A DNA stretch of 64,000 nt, from contig NC_066851.1 in assembly GCF_001640805.2 (NCBI RefSeq), positions 7,486,712-7,550,711 on the forward strand, written 5' to 3'. The position numbers and the translations under genes are program-made. Below, piece by piece: positions 49,850-63,494 of the stretch (its first letter is position 1; the number at the start of each line of letters is the position of its first letter). The DNA is from Lates calcarifer (lineage: Eukaryota > Chordata > Actinopteri > Centropomidae). A model generated the notes under the pieces. That model worked only from the letters and a program-made list of their open reading frames with translations. It did no database searches and was not told where the DNA came from.

Positions 49850-52800
49850 TACACTATAAAAATGTAAATATTGACGCAAAGTGAATGTATTTGTTGAACA
49901 ACTCAGAAATTGTAAACATAAAATTTGCTTTAAAAAATACTGGATATTTGAGAGCAAAACACAAAGCCGCCGGTGCTGTAGTTCCCCACAGCTTCCACTA
50001 GATGCTATTAATGCCGCATGCTATGCTAATTAGCTCATTACGTAAGTAAATGAATGAATTATTTGACAAATATATTTACATCAACATCATGTGCTTGTCT
50101 CCACAGGAAACCTGTTGTGTAAGTATGAAGTTTATACCATGAGTCATCGTTACTGTGTTTACAGGAATGTGTCTATGCACATACAGACAGACACGAAAAC
50201 AGACACGACCATGGTGACACAACAATAATACAGACAGTATGCACAATAGTGCTGGGGCAAAAGAACAACTGGGGCAGAGAACTAGGACAATTTGATGTTC
50301 ACTTTTGTTTTTGTCAAGCTCAATGTTAAGAGCCTTTTAAATGCACGCCCAACTAATAATTCAACTTATCAATCATTGCTCTGATACAGTAAGGCCTTGG
50401 GCTTTACCGCAGTAGTTGGATATGTTTTTCTTTTGGACTGGAGAATAACTAATCAATATCATCACCCCTCACCCTGCCCTGTTGCCAACCCTGACTAACC
50501 TACTCCCTGCAGCTAACAGGGGAGGTCTTTGTTGTGTCATGACCCCCCTCTCTCTCCAGCAACATGGTCTTTGCTGACTGTGACCACAAGGGCCACGAGG
50601 AGAGACCATTCACAATCTGGGGGTCCACAGCCTTGACAAAAGCTCAGGTCAGTGCAAAATGCACAAACAGACGGAGCAGAGCGTTGAACCTTCTGCTCTG
50701 TGGTCGGGCTACAGCTGGGACAGTCACTCTGGAAACTTGACCTTCACCTCTGGATCTGACCGTGGCTTTGGAGGATAGAGAGAGGGTCATGCCCTGCACT
50801 GACTCCTGTGACTCTATTGGTAATGGCATTGATTACTGCTCCTTGACACCATGATTTGTGATTGTGTGTGTGTGTGTGTGTGTGTATTACTGTGGGTATG
50901 ACTGTGTGTGAGTGTTGCTAACAGCTGAAACAGACTGACAGCCTTGAATTATGTGGACAAGATGGATGTTGTATGGCTCTGTTGAGTATTTTGAATGATT
51001 CATGGTGATGACAAACGCTCGCTACCTCTAGGCGAAAAATATGAAGTATACAGTCCCTTTGGTCCCTACACCATCTCAGCTCCATCTCACACCCTTCCCT
51101 TGTGGAGGACAAAGGGGCTTTTAGGGCCCTGATGAGGTGAGGAGTTCTCTCTATCTCATCTCAATTACTGCTGTCATTAAGGCAGAGAGGACTTTGAAGA
51201 GGAGGTAGCCCAGAGTGACACTTAGAGTACACTTAACCTTCGGGAATGGAGATGTCTTTACTCTGGCTGAAATATTTAGAAAAGCTGGTGAATTTATAAA
51301 AATCTGAAGAAGAAATTAAATTTAGAGAGAGATCTTTTTCGTGAATTACAGCAGTTTATATTAGTTGGTTGTCAAATCCACAATAATCACCAACAATTAA
51401 TGCTTCATCATCAGCTAAAATGATGCACTCTTCTGAATACTGAAGCCCTAGAATTCATTGATGTTCATCAACATGGGATCGCATGACTATAAAAGAGCGA
51501 TCTATAAGTGTTTGTCTAAACGATAGGTTGTAATTTGAAATGAAGTGTACACTCATACATAGAGGGCCTGGTCTCCTAGGGCCACTAGTGAACATTAGAA
51601 AAGCCTGCAACTCACACTACACATGAATATTTAAGGACACACTGGGACTCTTCCATTTAACATCCCAAAGGGGGTGAAGCAGGCCCCTATATCCTCACTC
51701 CTGCCTTATTGCACTCTCTCCTAACTCTGACCTCTGTCACCTTCTTGCACTTCCCCTTCTCTTACTTCTCTGCCCCCACTCTCCCTTTTGTTCTGTCCTC
51801 TACACCTCTGTCACTATTGAAATTCTGTTTTTCCTTACCCTCATGTCTCAAACTTGCCTGCTGTCTCTTCTGTCTGTGGTTCCTCAGAGCTCAGGAGCCA
51901 CTGAGGCAGATGAAGGGATGAGCACTTGTTTTTTTCCCCCCTTCTTCCCTCTGCCCTGCCCAGCCAGCAGGCTGCCAGTACGTGGAGGAGATTGAGATGC
52001 GGCTGACGATGCGGCAGCTGGTTCTTCTTTGGGGTCTAATCACTCCCAGAGAGCCGACCATGGTTTGATTTGGTTTTTTACAGCCCAGCCTTATTTTTCA
52101 CATCAGCGACGTGAATGCCCCCTCAAACCCTCCCCCTATACTTTTGATCAAATTTGCACCATATGCCTTTGAAGGGAGATGAACCGACTGGCGGGTGTGC
52201 TTCTCTTTAACTCCCCTTCCCGGTGCAAGTGGTTTGATCAGGCCCCAGCCCTGATGGGGGCAAGCTCTCCAATCCTGAGACAGTATTATGTTCCCAAAAT
52301 TGCCTGACTGGAGATAATGAAGGCCTATGATTTTTTGGAGCAGCGCTCCCATCCAGAAAGAGGAGGAGACAGGGACTTGACTAAGGACGTGCTCAGTAGA
52401 CCGTTACTACCAAATCAACTTCCAGAGGTAGAAACAGGCAGATATGGGCATCAAAAGAAAGGCCATATACATCTAATCACCTCTAGTTTGATGTCTGTCC
52501 TTCTTTACTTGCAGACTCTCTCTCACTGCTGCAGCCAATAGGATTAGAAGAGTTTTATTTCACCTTGAATTACCACTGTGCGTACCATGCAGTGTAATCC
52601 ATATTGAAAGACTTCTGGGAAGAGTTTGGCCAAATGGGGAAAGGAAAAGAAGGAGGGAGGATGGTGGACTGATTGCTGAAATGAATGCCGTGTTGCCCCC
52701 ATATCTTTGTCCCAATGAAATCCTTCCCTCCTTCAGAAGGAGAGCCAATCAATGCCCTTATCAACTGTCTCATCAGGCCGACTGGCCAAATTAGCCTTTG

Positions 52801-55800
52801 GCAATTCACAGAGTGACGCATAGTTTGTGTAATCAGGGAGAAATCAACATCTAAGAAACGAGAGTATCCACTGGAAAAACAGTGAGTAGAACAGTTAACT
52901 AAAGAAATGGCCAGTGACAGAAACAGATGAGGAAGATGATAAAAATCTGAGACACAACACATCTTTTGAGTGCACACAGGTACTGTGTACGCTGCACACC
53001 CAAGATACTCTTTATAATGACATGTGGTGTAGGAAAACAAAAGCAGATGCATTTGTAGACAAGGCTGAAAAGACTGATGTGACCAAAATATTATTCAAAG
53101 TACCAGACAGTTGATGCAATGGCATTTCACTTCATACTGTCTGGATAATTTCTCCTGTGTGTTTGCATACGTGTGTCAGAGACAGGTGAGTTTTATTCCA
53201 CCCATCCTGACATTTTTACTAATGCTGAAAACAGGTCAAATGCAATAGTATGTCTTTTCTCCTCCCTCTCCTCCTCCTCCCTTTCATCATTGTCAGTGGC
53301 ACCCATGATCTGGTTCCGCTTCCCCACTGGCTGTCACAGAGGTTTCCAAACAGCTGTGGAGATTTAACGGCTGGAAAACAATAGCTTGTGTCTTTTCTTC
53401 TGCTCACAGGCACAAGCGTCTCTTGGCTTGAGTCCCCACTGAAGCAGTGAATGAAGAGTTAAGAGACTTGAGGGAAAAATCAGTCCTCAATTACTCAGTT
53501 GAACAGCAGCAACAAGAGGATAAATACTTCAGTAAAGTTGTTCTTTCCCATATTCCTAGAGAGGATATCAATAGGAGTGTGTTGATTGTGTGTTTTTAAC
53601 ATGCCTAAACCTATCTATGTTTGAAGAACATGCCCCATCCTGCCAAGTGGAAGTGTAGTTAAACATCAGCTAACATGCTAGTTGGCTGTTGACTGCTGCA
53701 GAGCTGGGAATCATTAATGAACAGTAATGAACAGTGCCCAGACATACTGTAACAGATGAGTTTGTGTATGTGTGCATGTACGTATGTACGCAGAAAGTGT
53801 CTTCGACATGCTGCATGCAGCATGCCTATCAGCAGGCCATCACTATTGATTTATTAATGCTAGAGAATGCTGCTGCGCTAATTGAATTGAGATCCAGGAA
53901 GTCAGTTAATGTAGCTGACAGCGATACAGGAATTTAATCTCCCCAGTGCACAGAATTATGACTCTTCCCTATCTGCGCTGTCAGAGGGATAAATAGTAAA
54001 TCAATCTTCTCTACAATGGGCTCCACTCAGAGCTTGTGCAGGATGGATCGTAACAACGTCTCTCTGTCTTAAACCATCAACAATCACTGCTCAAGCTGTT
54101 CAGTTGGTTCATTGTCTCATCCTTTCAAAGATAAATCAAAGTGCTGGAAAAGGCTGCAGCCTGAGGCAGATGTAGAATTCAAACCCCATAATCATAAAAC
54201 CTGTCATTAGAAAAAGACAATGTGCTCACTATAGCCAAATCACTTGTAACCCAATAGTTTATAGCCACCTACATTGTCCAAGTCAAGGCAATCATTCTTA
54301 TGCTACACACTTCAAAATCCACTTCCTGAAGTCCAGCCAGGTCCAGCTGGTACAGCGCCATTAATCCCCACCAGTGTGTGCCCTTGAAAAGAGTCCGCCG
54401 ACATCAGCGTTTCTATGAATAAGACCACCACCACTACAACAACCACTACAACTTCTTAGAATATCAGAACCGCTACTGCAGTGGGGCTCCAACATAAAGT
54501 CATTAATACAGGTCTAGTTTAATGTATACGTGTTTGTACAGCTGCTATTTAGCTGCCATCTGAAGGTAAAGGAAAGGCTGTATAGCCAGGTCTCTGACAG
54601 CACCGTGAGGCGGACTGTCCAGAGGAGCAAAAGCACAGATGCCGGCAGTCAAGCCAGGCAGGGGCCCGGGGCCAAACCACTACAGTGTACTCAAAGGCAC
54701 CACCACCCAGCCGGCCAAGGTGTGTGGGCTTGCTGGCTGGGAACAGATGACCCTGGACAGTCGGCGTGTGGATGTGTACGCACTGTATGAAGTGTGTGTG
54801 TGAACAAGAGCTGACATGAGGCACAGAGGCAAGTCAACCGAACTGATCATATAGTACATGCATCACAAAAATTCATAACCCAGAGAGGACACATATAGCC
54901 TGCCCAGTGAGAAGGTGCAATATAGCAAAGAGAAACAAAGACAAACAGAGAGAAGACAGACAGAGATGAGGATGAATATATTATACATTTATAATATAGA
55001 CTAACTGGCCAGGCGAGGGATGAAAAGGAAAACAATTTTTTTGCTCTTTCTGTTTCTCTTCTCAGTGGTTAATGGATACATGAGTTATATACAGTACTTA
55101 TTTTAGTCCCTTTAATCATGAGCTTTTATCGCATGTTCTGCCAAGACCTTCCACCAGTTACTGGTCGCGCCTGCCAAGAGAAATGAATGAAAATGTAGAG
55201 AAACCAAATATTGTGGAGCCATGGCTCAGAAGTCAAAACCCATCTTTTTCTTCCCTTTGAAGAGCTAAGCTATAAAAGAAACACCTAACTGGGACCAGGT
55301 ATTGTGTTCACAGAATGTGCGGATGAGAGACGTGGAAAACACTTTAATCGGGTTTAGTGATATGAGAGGAATTTGTGTGGTTAATATTACCTGGCTAATG
55401 CCTGTGCAACATAAGCTCATATAAGCTATGCAAAGACAAAACAAATGGCCATGTCAGCATTTTGAACTTATGTGGCTTAAGAACAGAGGAGACAACATCA
55501 TTAATCATTCTACGACATGCCTTGAGCTGCAAGAGAAAAAAATGCAAAAGTCATTCTTGTTCTAGACACAATATCTATAAATCACAGAGCAGTACTGCTC
55601 AGCAAGGTCCTCAAAAACAGGTTCAACATTCAAATAAATGAGAAAACAGAGTAAACATCCCCAGAGATCAAATCCCCTGCAGTAATCAGAGGTGTCAACC
55701 ATTATCCTGGTGTGTCCATAATGGATGGAAAGCCTGCAGAGTGGATGAGTGCCTCTGGTCAGGTCTGCTCTATAGGCTGCTGCATTAGATGGGGCCAAGG

Positions 55801-56374
55801 CTGTGGCCGCTGGAGCTCTCAGGCCTGGAGAGTAGTACTTAATGCTCGGGGGGAGTGGAGGACCTTCCTGCCCACAATGTCCTACCCCGTGCCCCCTGGA
55901 AAACCACAGCTGACCACCGGGGCACTGGGAAATGAAACCGAGGAAACCACGGGCCAGGCGAGAGCAGCACGGCCGCCGACACCAAGGCGGAAAAAACAAA
56001 GAGTCGGGCCTTTTGGCGGCTTGGTGGTTGGTGCTGATGGAGGTATTAAGATATTAATTGCTTTTTGACATGATTTTGTTAAGGGAGGAGGGCAGGCCTG
56101 CGGCTTCTCACACAACAGCCAGTGTAATGGTGGAGAGACCTGACAGGGCAGAAAAAGTCCAGGTTGGGGCCTCTCCCTCCATGCTAGGAAGGAGAAACCT
56201 GCTTTCACACATGCTGCCCTTAAAATTATGGTTATAAAAGTTGTTCTGAAGATCATGATAACACAAATATTACTAGTCATATACATAGTGAATAAATGCA
56301 GAAACGAAAGAGCAATAAAAAGGCAAAGGGCAGGTGAAACAAGGATGTGAGCCACTTATATAAGTAGTAGTTCA
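49850..56374. other. Gene desert, part 6
   Basis: No supported gene. It holds a (TG)n run at 50863-50886, pyrimidine-rich DNA at about 51690-51890, and non-repetitive blocks at about 51950-52340 and 52630-52880 that may be conserved elements. The frame at 55562-55999 and its antisense partner at 55712-56068 cover a GC-richer stretch with no domain on either strand. Confidence 0.55.
50863..50886. repeat. (TG)n microsatellite
   Basis: A pure TG run of about eleven units. Confidence 0.93.
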
Positions 56375-56650
56375 TCATTTTGGGAAACAAGCTTAATCAC
56401 CTTCTTGCTGAGAGTTGGACAAGAAGAATAAAACTCTCAAATCTGCGCATTCATTATGAAGCTATAGCCAGTTAGCTTAACTTAGCTTAGCATAAAAAGT
56501 AGAAGCAGCTGTTTCCCCCTCCTTCCATTCTTTGTGTTGAGTTAAGCTAAGCTAACCATCGCCCCAGCTTCATATTTAATGCACAGACATGGGAGTGGCA
56601 TCAATCCTCTGATCTGTCTCTTGGCAAGAAATAGAGTAAAAATATCTATT
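56375..56650. mobile_element. Foldback element, copy C (both arms present)
   Basis: The left arm runs from TTTTGGGAAACAAGCTT through CTTGCTGAGAGTTGGAC and TATGAAGCTATAGCC to TTAGCTTAACTTAGCTTAGC. The right arm contains GAGTTAAGCTAAGCTAACC, AGCTTCATATTTAATGCAC, ATGGGAGTGGCATCAATCC and CTCTTGGCAAGAAAT. Its reverse complement matches the left arm in the same order. The central spacer is only about 50 bases, so the copy could form a hairpin of about 110 base pairs. No coding sequence is present. Confidence 0.75.
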
Positions 56651-57398
56651 CCTTTAAAAACTATAAGGACACCTCATGCCCTCCATTTCTTTTTTAACAG
56701 TGGAAGCACAAATACACTTTTTGGCTACTCTCAGAGTTAAGAAATTAGTCTACAAAGTCACAATGAATGAGCAGACAGTGCTCTAAAGGCTAAATGCGTC
56801 TCCTATTGTTGACTGGGTTAACCCCACTGAGGTGGTAGTGCGTCAGCTGGGGGCGCAGCCTGCGTACACGACGGCAGACATAAACAGCAGCGCAGCAACC
56901 CTGACGCAAGACCACGGCCTCACACACACTCAGAAAGAGGCTAAGGTTGCACTGGGAGAAGTGAATCACCAACCCTAGTGATTCAGGACACAGAACCTAT
57001 ACTTATGGGCTGCTGTGTTCATGAAACTGTACTCCGCTGTATGTGTGCGTGGGAGTGGCGTGTGTCCGATGCATATGTGTATACGGCGCAGGCAGCTGCC
57101 AGGGGATGGGATGGGCGGGGAGCATTACCATCAGCATCTCTGTGGATCAAGGAGAAGCCCCCAGTAATCCTGGCCTCTCTCCAGGCTCCCACACACCGCA
57201 ATTAGGATTAATCCTCCCCTCCTCCCTCCAACCGGCAGAACAACAGAGAATACTGGTATTTTGTGCGTGTGTTTGTGTGTGTCTGTATGGGTGTATGTGG
57301 TGTGGCTGTGGGGGGCAATTAGCCAACTTTGTATTTGAGGTGGAGATTCCCCCCCTAAAACCGCCAGACGACCACTAGGCTGTGGGACTGTGGGATGG

Positions 57399-57400
<2 letters not shown>

Positions 57401-57429
<29 letters not shown>

Positions 57430-57459
57430 GCACACACACACGTGCACACACACACACAA
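57401..57459. repeat. (CA)n microsatellite, interrupted
   Basis: Three CA runs are separated by TG and CGTG. This is one of the longest dinucleotide repeats in the window. Confidence 0.95.
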
Positions 57460-60400
57460 ACTTGAAATATGGAGAGGGTAACAAATCGACCAAAGTGGTG
57501 GCGATATAAACAACTGTTTGACCAGTAGCCACATAATTGGCTGTAAAGCAGGAAGAGATCTCACTATCTGCAGTTTTCTCTATGGTATTCCACCACCACA
57601 GCATTTGTCCCTGTGTGCAAATATTTTATTTTTCAACTATTTTAACTTTCACGAATGTTTCAATAGTCCATAACTATATTTTAAAACTGATCATTTTGTA
57701 ATCTGCTTGTCAGTAACAGTGGGGCGTAGGCCAGAGTGGAGGGTGTAAAAAGTGATGTCATTGTCTTTCGCGTCTCATTGAAGGTTACATATGGCTTTCA
57801 CTTGGTTTGACAGATTACCAGCAAACAGCTAAGGTGCTGCAGCTGAGTGCAGATTAAACATCTGCAGGGTAAACACAACCCACAAGGTCACTGAGCACTG
57901 ACAGGAAATATACCCAGCTGTATATGAGGTAGAACAGGCTTGCCTATGACAATTTTTGAGTGTATAACTGATCCTCCAACTAAATTACACAACATACACA
58001 ACATTGTGTGTCAAGTCTTGAGCCCAAGCCAAGAAAAAGTTGATGACGTCATTGGGATTATTTTTTTTAGATTTTGTAAATCTCCCTCCAGAGCCACAGG
58101 AGACGTTATGTTTTTTAACAGGAGCTGTTGTACTTCACATGATGAGTAAGCTGAGCTTCATTTGTAAAATTGGTGGGAAGCCCTTAAAAAGGTCAGTGTG
58201 CGGGAAAGTCGTGGTTACAGTTAAAAGAAAAATAACATCTAATGTCAGCAGAAAACTGTAAATGAACCACAGTCTACCACATCCAAGACAAACACTTTGT
58301 TGATCCACCCATCCCCCATATTGTGTTTTGTGGCAGCTGCAACAACATCACACTACCTCCACCTCTGAAGTCCTAACAGAGCTTTCCCACAGCAGACATT
58401 TTGCCTTATAAAAAACAGAGGTGGAACTACCAACACAATAACAATAGCTCACCAAAGTGTCCTTTAATTAAATCATTATTAGTTATTAATGTCATTAATT
58501 ACACCTGTGTTTTCCCTGATTTCTACTGAGACGGTCACTCTGTGCTTGTCAGGTAAAAGTTGTTTTATGAATTTGAACAAAGAATAAATGCTGTTGTGTT
58601 TACAGTGAGAACAATCTCAGTGTACAATAAAAATAACTGCATAATAACATTGTACTGTATATTAAAACTTCTGAAACAGTTTTTCTGTCACTGCTGTCCT
58701 CCAAGTAAATATACTGTTTAAAAAGGCACAACCATGTAATTGTGATGTTGAGATGTAAGTAAATATGTTTCAAATTTAGAATGAAATCACGGTAGTAATG
58801 AATATGAATATATCTGAATTCTACATTTTAAGAATACACTGTGAAAAGTGCTGTTACATGGATTTGTAAGGCTACTGCTAGAAAACACAGAATGAACAAG
58901 ATATTCAAAACTTAAGTGGCGTTAATCTGACACTTCAGCTAAACTAATCACACTAAACATAATTATTCAGTTAGAAAAAATTATGATGAATCTAAGAGAT
59001 GTACTATATTATCTTTGACCTGTGGTTGCCACCAATATTTTCTTTTCTTCAGAAGTGCCAGAAGTGATTTGCCTGCTCAGCTAAATGTTGGCAGCAGACG
59101 TGAGGGTCAGTGTGTGTTTTAGTAGAAGTGGCAGCATGAGATGAGCAGGGTGGGGAGAAGTGTCAGGGTGGAGGGCCTGTAACACACTGAAACCTCAGAG
59201 CTCACGCCTTCACAACTTCACAGCTACCTTAGCTCACCACTTCCGTATCATATAGGAAGCAAAGACGTACATTTCTGCTTTTTTTTTCAGGCTGTTTTTA
59301 CATTTCCCCCACTCCCTGATTATATCATTGATTAAGACAAATAAACAGGGTGATACTCCCTTTCAAAACAGCTGCCGTGTTTACAACTGTAACACTTAAA
59401 AGCTTTAAAGTTTTAGAAAAAAATCCTTTTGCTCTTTTCTATTAAACGATCTTTCCCTCACAACCTATTATGGTATTTCCCTTGCAATAAAAAGTCAGGG
59501 AGTGCAAAATGTCCCCAATAGGCAGCTGCACGCTACAACTAAAGCGTCAAAATCATTTCCAGACTGCTCCACTCTGGATCAAGGGGAACGAGAGGCACGG
59601 GGAGAGGAAACCAAGGCAAAATAAATTAATTGCAAATGTATCGTAGAGGGGGGCAAAGGGGAAAGATTGGGGCGATTTATCTGTGCTGACGGATGGGGAC
59701 GGGACCAGTAAGCTGACGCTGAGAGAATGGGGAACAGTGTGAGGCAAGTGAAAAGCAACACAGGTGATGAGGTGCACAGAGGTGAAAGATGGGCAGAGTA
59801 AAGAAAAAACAGGGAGCAGTGGGGTGTTACACGGGGAGCTATGTTTGAGTGCATCTGAAAGCTGAAGCGGGATCTGTTAATCTTTAAGAAAGCTGGCTGC
59901 TGGAGGCAGAGAGACTGAGGGGGGAGAGTTTGATTTGGGCTGTGGCTGTGACAGTGATAAACGGCCTGGGGAAATAGGCTATGGAGATCAGTCAAACACC
60001 TGCCCTGCCCGGCATGAGCTCCACACAACTCGAACAAGATGCGAGAGCAGGAAGAGCAGTGTGCCAGCTCAGAGTGGTGGAGGCTGCTCCCTGCTACTTC
60101 TCCCTTTGTTGTTTTAAAGCCACAAATACATGGACAGGTTTACTGGGATGAAAACAGAACTTGTGGCTTTTTTAACTGAATACAGTGTTCACACTGCATC
60201 TCTGAGGACAAACTGATAAACTATGATGTAGAACATAGACATACAAAAACAACAGGGGATGCCATTAGTAAGTAAATGTATGCTGAGACAAAAATGTATA
60301 AAATATACTTGCTCTAAATATATACAATATAACTTATATATTTATTTATTTGAGCAAAGATAATGTAAAGGCTAAGTTCCTAAATTTTTGATTTCTGAAT

Positions 60401-62328
60401 TTTTGAAAATATTTTTTTAATTAAAAAATTCTGATTTAAGGATATAAATAAATACATGAAATTGCTCTCTAACACAAAAGAAAACTAACACGACCTATAA
60501 CATGACACATTTATTAAAATCACATTATGCAGATGATAGTGTGATTTTCAGTCAAGAAATGTGGCTACACATGGCTACCAATGAATAATGTATTGAGAGA
60601 CACTAATAATAACTAGTAATTCAACTATCCAAAAAGAATCATAAGAAAGATAAAGGTCCACAGTGTGAGAAATGTGTCTGATCTACCAATGTATGCATGT
60701 TCTTGCACCTCCATCTTTAAAATAAGGTGTTCCTAGTCACACTGAAACATAGACACCAAATCCTCAATAAGTGACATGTTGTGTTCCTAAAGACATTTTT
60801 CAGTCTTTTCTATTTAAGTTGTCAGATCATGACACTTCCAGCCCACTAAAATCCAACACCCTAATCATTTACAGAAATAAAGCCGTGCTCTATTTGCTGT
60901 GTTACAGTAACATTGTGTTTCATATTACTGTTGTCTTGTTCTCAGTTGGAGGCACTTCCTGCACATGTGCTGCACATGCAAATGAGCTAGAAAGTAACTT
61001 TAGTGCAAATAGTTAGAAAAAAATTGTAAATACTTTTGTGACTACAATTCTGTCTTCGTTACATGTTGTCCCCCATTAAATATTGGGCCAATAACTGAAT
61101 TGTGTTAAAATATTTTTATAAAAAGAAATAAATAATTTCACACAAGTGTGTGTGTGACAGTAATAGTACTGACGTTATGCTTTGTGTGACATTTACTCAG
61201 TTTCCACAAGATTTATAGGTCTCAGTGGACTGAAATGTTTTTGTGCAAGTCAGTGTTAGAGTAATGAAAAACATGGAAGATAAGGTCTTGAAAAAAAGAA
61301 ACGGCAACTGGCAGCAATATGGAGGAATGACACTGGTTATATTGATATAGTATCTCAGAAGAATAACTGTTTTATCTATAAGAAGCAGAAAATATTTGAG
61401 TAACGCACCAAGTGCCACACCACTTGAAGTGAATCTTGTAAACAAAGATTAGTCCTCGTGGAGCCTACACATCTTTCTCTGTTTTTTCTTCCTCTGCTGG
61501 CATAATTCAATAAAGGCTTGACAGCAAATATTATTCTGCGTTAGAGAAAGTTTTATAAGCTTTAAATGGAATCAGGCCTGATGCACACTGGTCCTCCCAC
61601 GGGAAAAAAGACAGGAAGAGAACAAGATATACAGTGCACAGGTCCAAATGACTTGTAAACATCAGCATTGTCCCCTCTCACTGTTTGTTTGCAGTTGTCA
61701 GTGAGTACATGATGCGACCAATAATTGTTTACATGTTTGATTTTACAAAACATTTCAAAAAGTGTCTAAAATTCAAACAGCATCCCCTCTCCTCTGACAT
61801 CCTCTGCAGCAGACAGACCCAACAGACCTGCCAAAGTGAATTTACCTAGTAAAGTGAATTACAGGGTGATAAACGATACTTTGGCAGTAAGGTAGTAAAC
61901 TGCTGAGAGAAGCTAAATACTAATGTGATTTGTCAAGGAGTTTATAAGCTGTAAGTGCTGCGATGAAATGATTGGCCCCATTGGAAGAGATAAACACAAG
62001 GGGAAAGTCTTTGTTCTGCAGCCTAATCAACCAGTGGGCGGCCAGTGGAGAGGAACTGGTTAACATTTACTGTGCTTATACTAATAGTCGTGCACAGAGA
62101 AGAGGGACAGTGTTTCCTATATGACTCAGTAATGTACTGTACTTTTTAGCAGAGCAAGAACATCTTAAGATAGATACTAGACTGCTGATGTACAGACTTC
62201 TCATGAATAAACATTTTCTGGTTTAACCTCTTAATTTCCATATGGGAGGTCTCTTATATCTGGGGAAACTAGATCCTAAAAATATCTCTCTCAACTTGCC
62301 CCAGACTCTACCCGACCTACATGGACGG

Positions 62329-62349
62329 ACACACACACACACACACACT
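62329..62349. repeat. (CA)n microsatellite
   Basis: A pure AC run of about ten units, just before the GC-rich block. Confidence 0.92.
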
Positions 62350-63355
62350 CCCTATCACTGTGGCTCTGCTGTGTTATGCTGTGGGAGGCTGAAGTGGCCT
62401 TTGTGGGCTGTGCTGAATATCTCCGTCCACTCTGGCAGGGCCTCAGAGTGCCTGCTGCCGCCTGCTGCCTCAGCCCTGGGCACGGGCTGCCAGTCGGCCC
62501 GCCGACCAACCTCCCTGAACCCCTGCCAAGCTCCTGACGCCACCCTGGGTGGTCCCGCTTCATGCGGCTCTGGCAGGGCCCTGCTCAAATCGCCCCCTCC
62601 CTCCCGCCAACTCCCCTCCTCTCTGGCTCCCTCGGCAGCCGCAAACAACCTCGCTGTGTTCCCAATGTGGAGCTCCACTGAGAATCAGTCAATGTTGCAA
62701 GTTATATTTTTATCATAAGGGAGGATGTGGATGTACTGTATTTTTGAGGGTTTTGGAGAAGTGAAAAGTGAAAAAAGAATGTCTGTAGGCAGGGACGTTT
62801 ATATTTAGTCTGCATATGAATTTGTGTTTATATATTTGCATGCTTTTTTTAGGTATAGGTGTTACTGATGCTTCACACAGACTGAAGATTCACATCTACC
62901 AACATCTAGCTTTTTCCTGTAGATCATATCTAACTATCTATATTTTCTGTTACTATCTCCATTGCTCTGTCTCTCCCCTGGTCAATGAACCACGACCAAA
63001 ACTTAAAATCATTGAGGCACAGCACTGAAATCACAGCCGGGCTAGTCCCTATGCAGGGTGATGAGTTGGAAACTGACAAGAAATTACAAGATTACAAGAT
63101 GAAGACTTGAGATTCTCCTGTTACAGATATCACAGCAGGAAGCCAACAAATCAAGCCTGCCTGAACCAGAACGGTGCTCCCATTCCCCGTCTCCCTGCTT
63201 TGGAGTTGGGAGTCATGTTCCCATGGACTCTGGAGGTAATTGTGCCAGGCTCCTACACTCCATATGACCAGCCTTCTGTTGCTCTGCTGCCCCGCCAAAG
63301 AAAACGTACTCCCCTCTCCCTCTCTGTCTGTCTTGTCTCTCTGTGTCTGGTCCAG

Positions 63356-63444
63356 AGATTCACGACTCCTGCGCCTGATTGCGGACGATTAAAATCATTA
63401 GAGGTCGTTAGCGGGAGTCACTTACCGCTGAGCTCGCTGTGAAG
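63356..63444 (+). other. Exon-like CpG-rich segment, non-coding
   Basis: A long pyrimidine tract ending GGTCCAG (AG at 63354-63355) precedes an 89-base segment that ends GTGAAG before GTAGGG (GT at 63445-63446). All three + strand frames have a stop, so it could only be a non-coding exon. It holds eight CpGs, and includes CGATTAAAATCATTAGAGG. The - strand also has a good donor-like CAGCGGTAAGTG in the same place. It may instead be a conserved regulatory element. Confidence 0.25.
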
Positions 63445-63468
63445 GTAGGGTGGGGTCAGGAAGAAAAA

Positions 63469-63494
63469 GGGGGTTGGGGGGTGGGGGTGGGGGG
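63469..63494 (+). promoter_or_regulatory. G-quadruplex motif
   Basis: Four G runs of 5, 6, 5 and 6 are joined by loops of TT, T and T. This is a very strong G4-forming pattern on the + strand. More G runs follow to about 63530. Confidence 0.7.

Noticed and set aside
55562..56355. Overlapping frames of 118-157 codons on both strands
   Set aside because: They reflect a GC-richer stretch with few stop codons. No domain or splice signal is seen on either strand.
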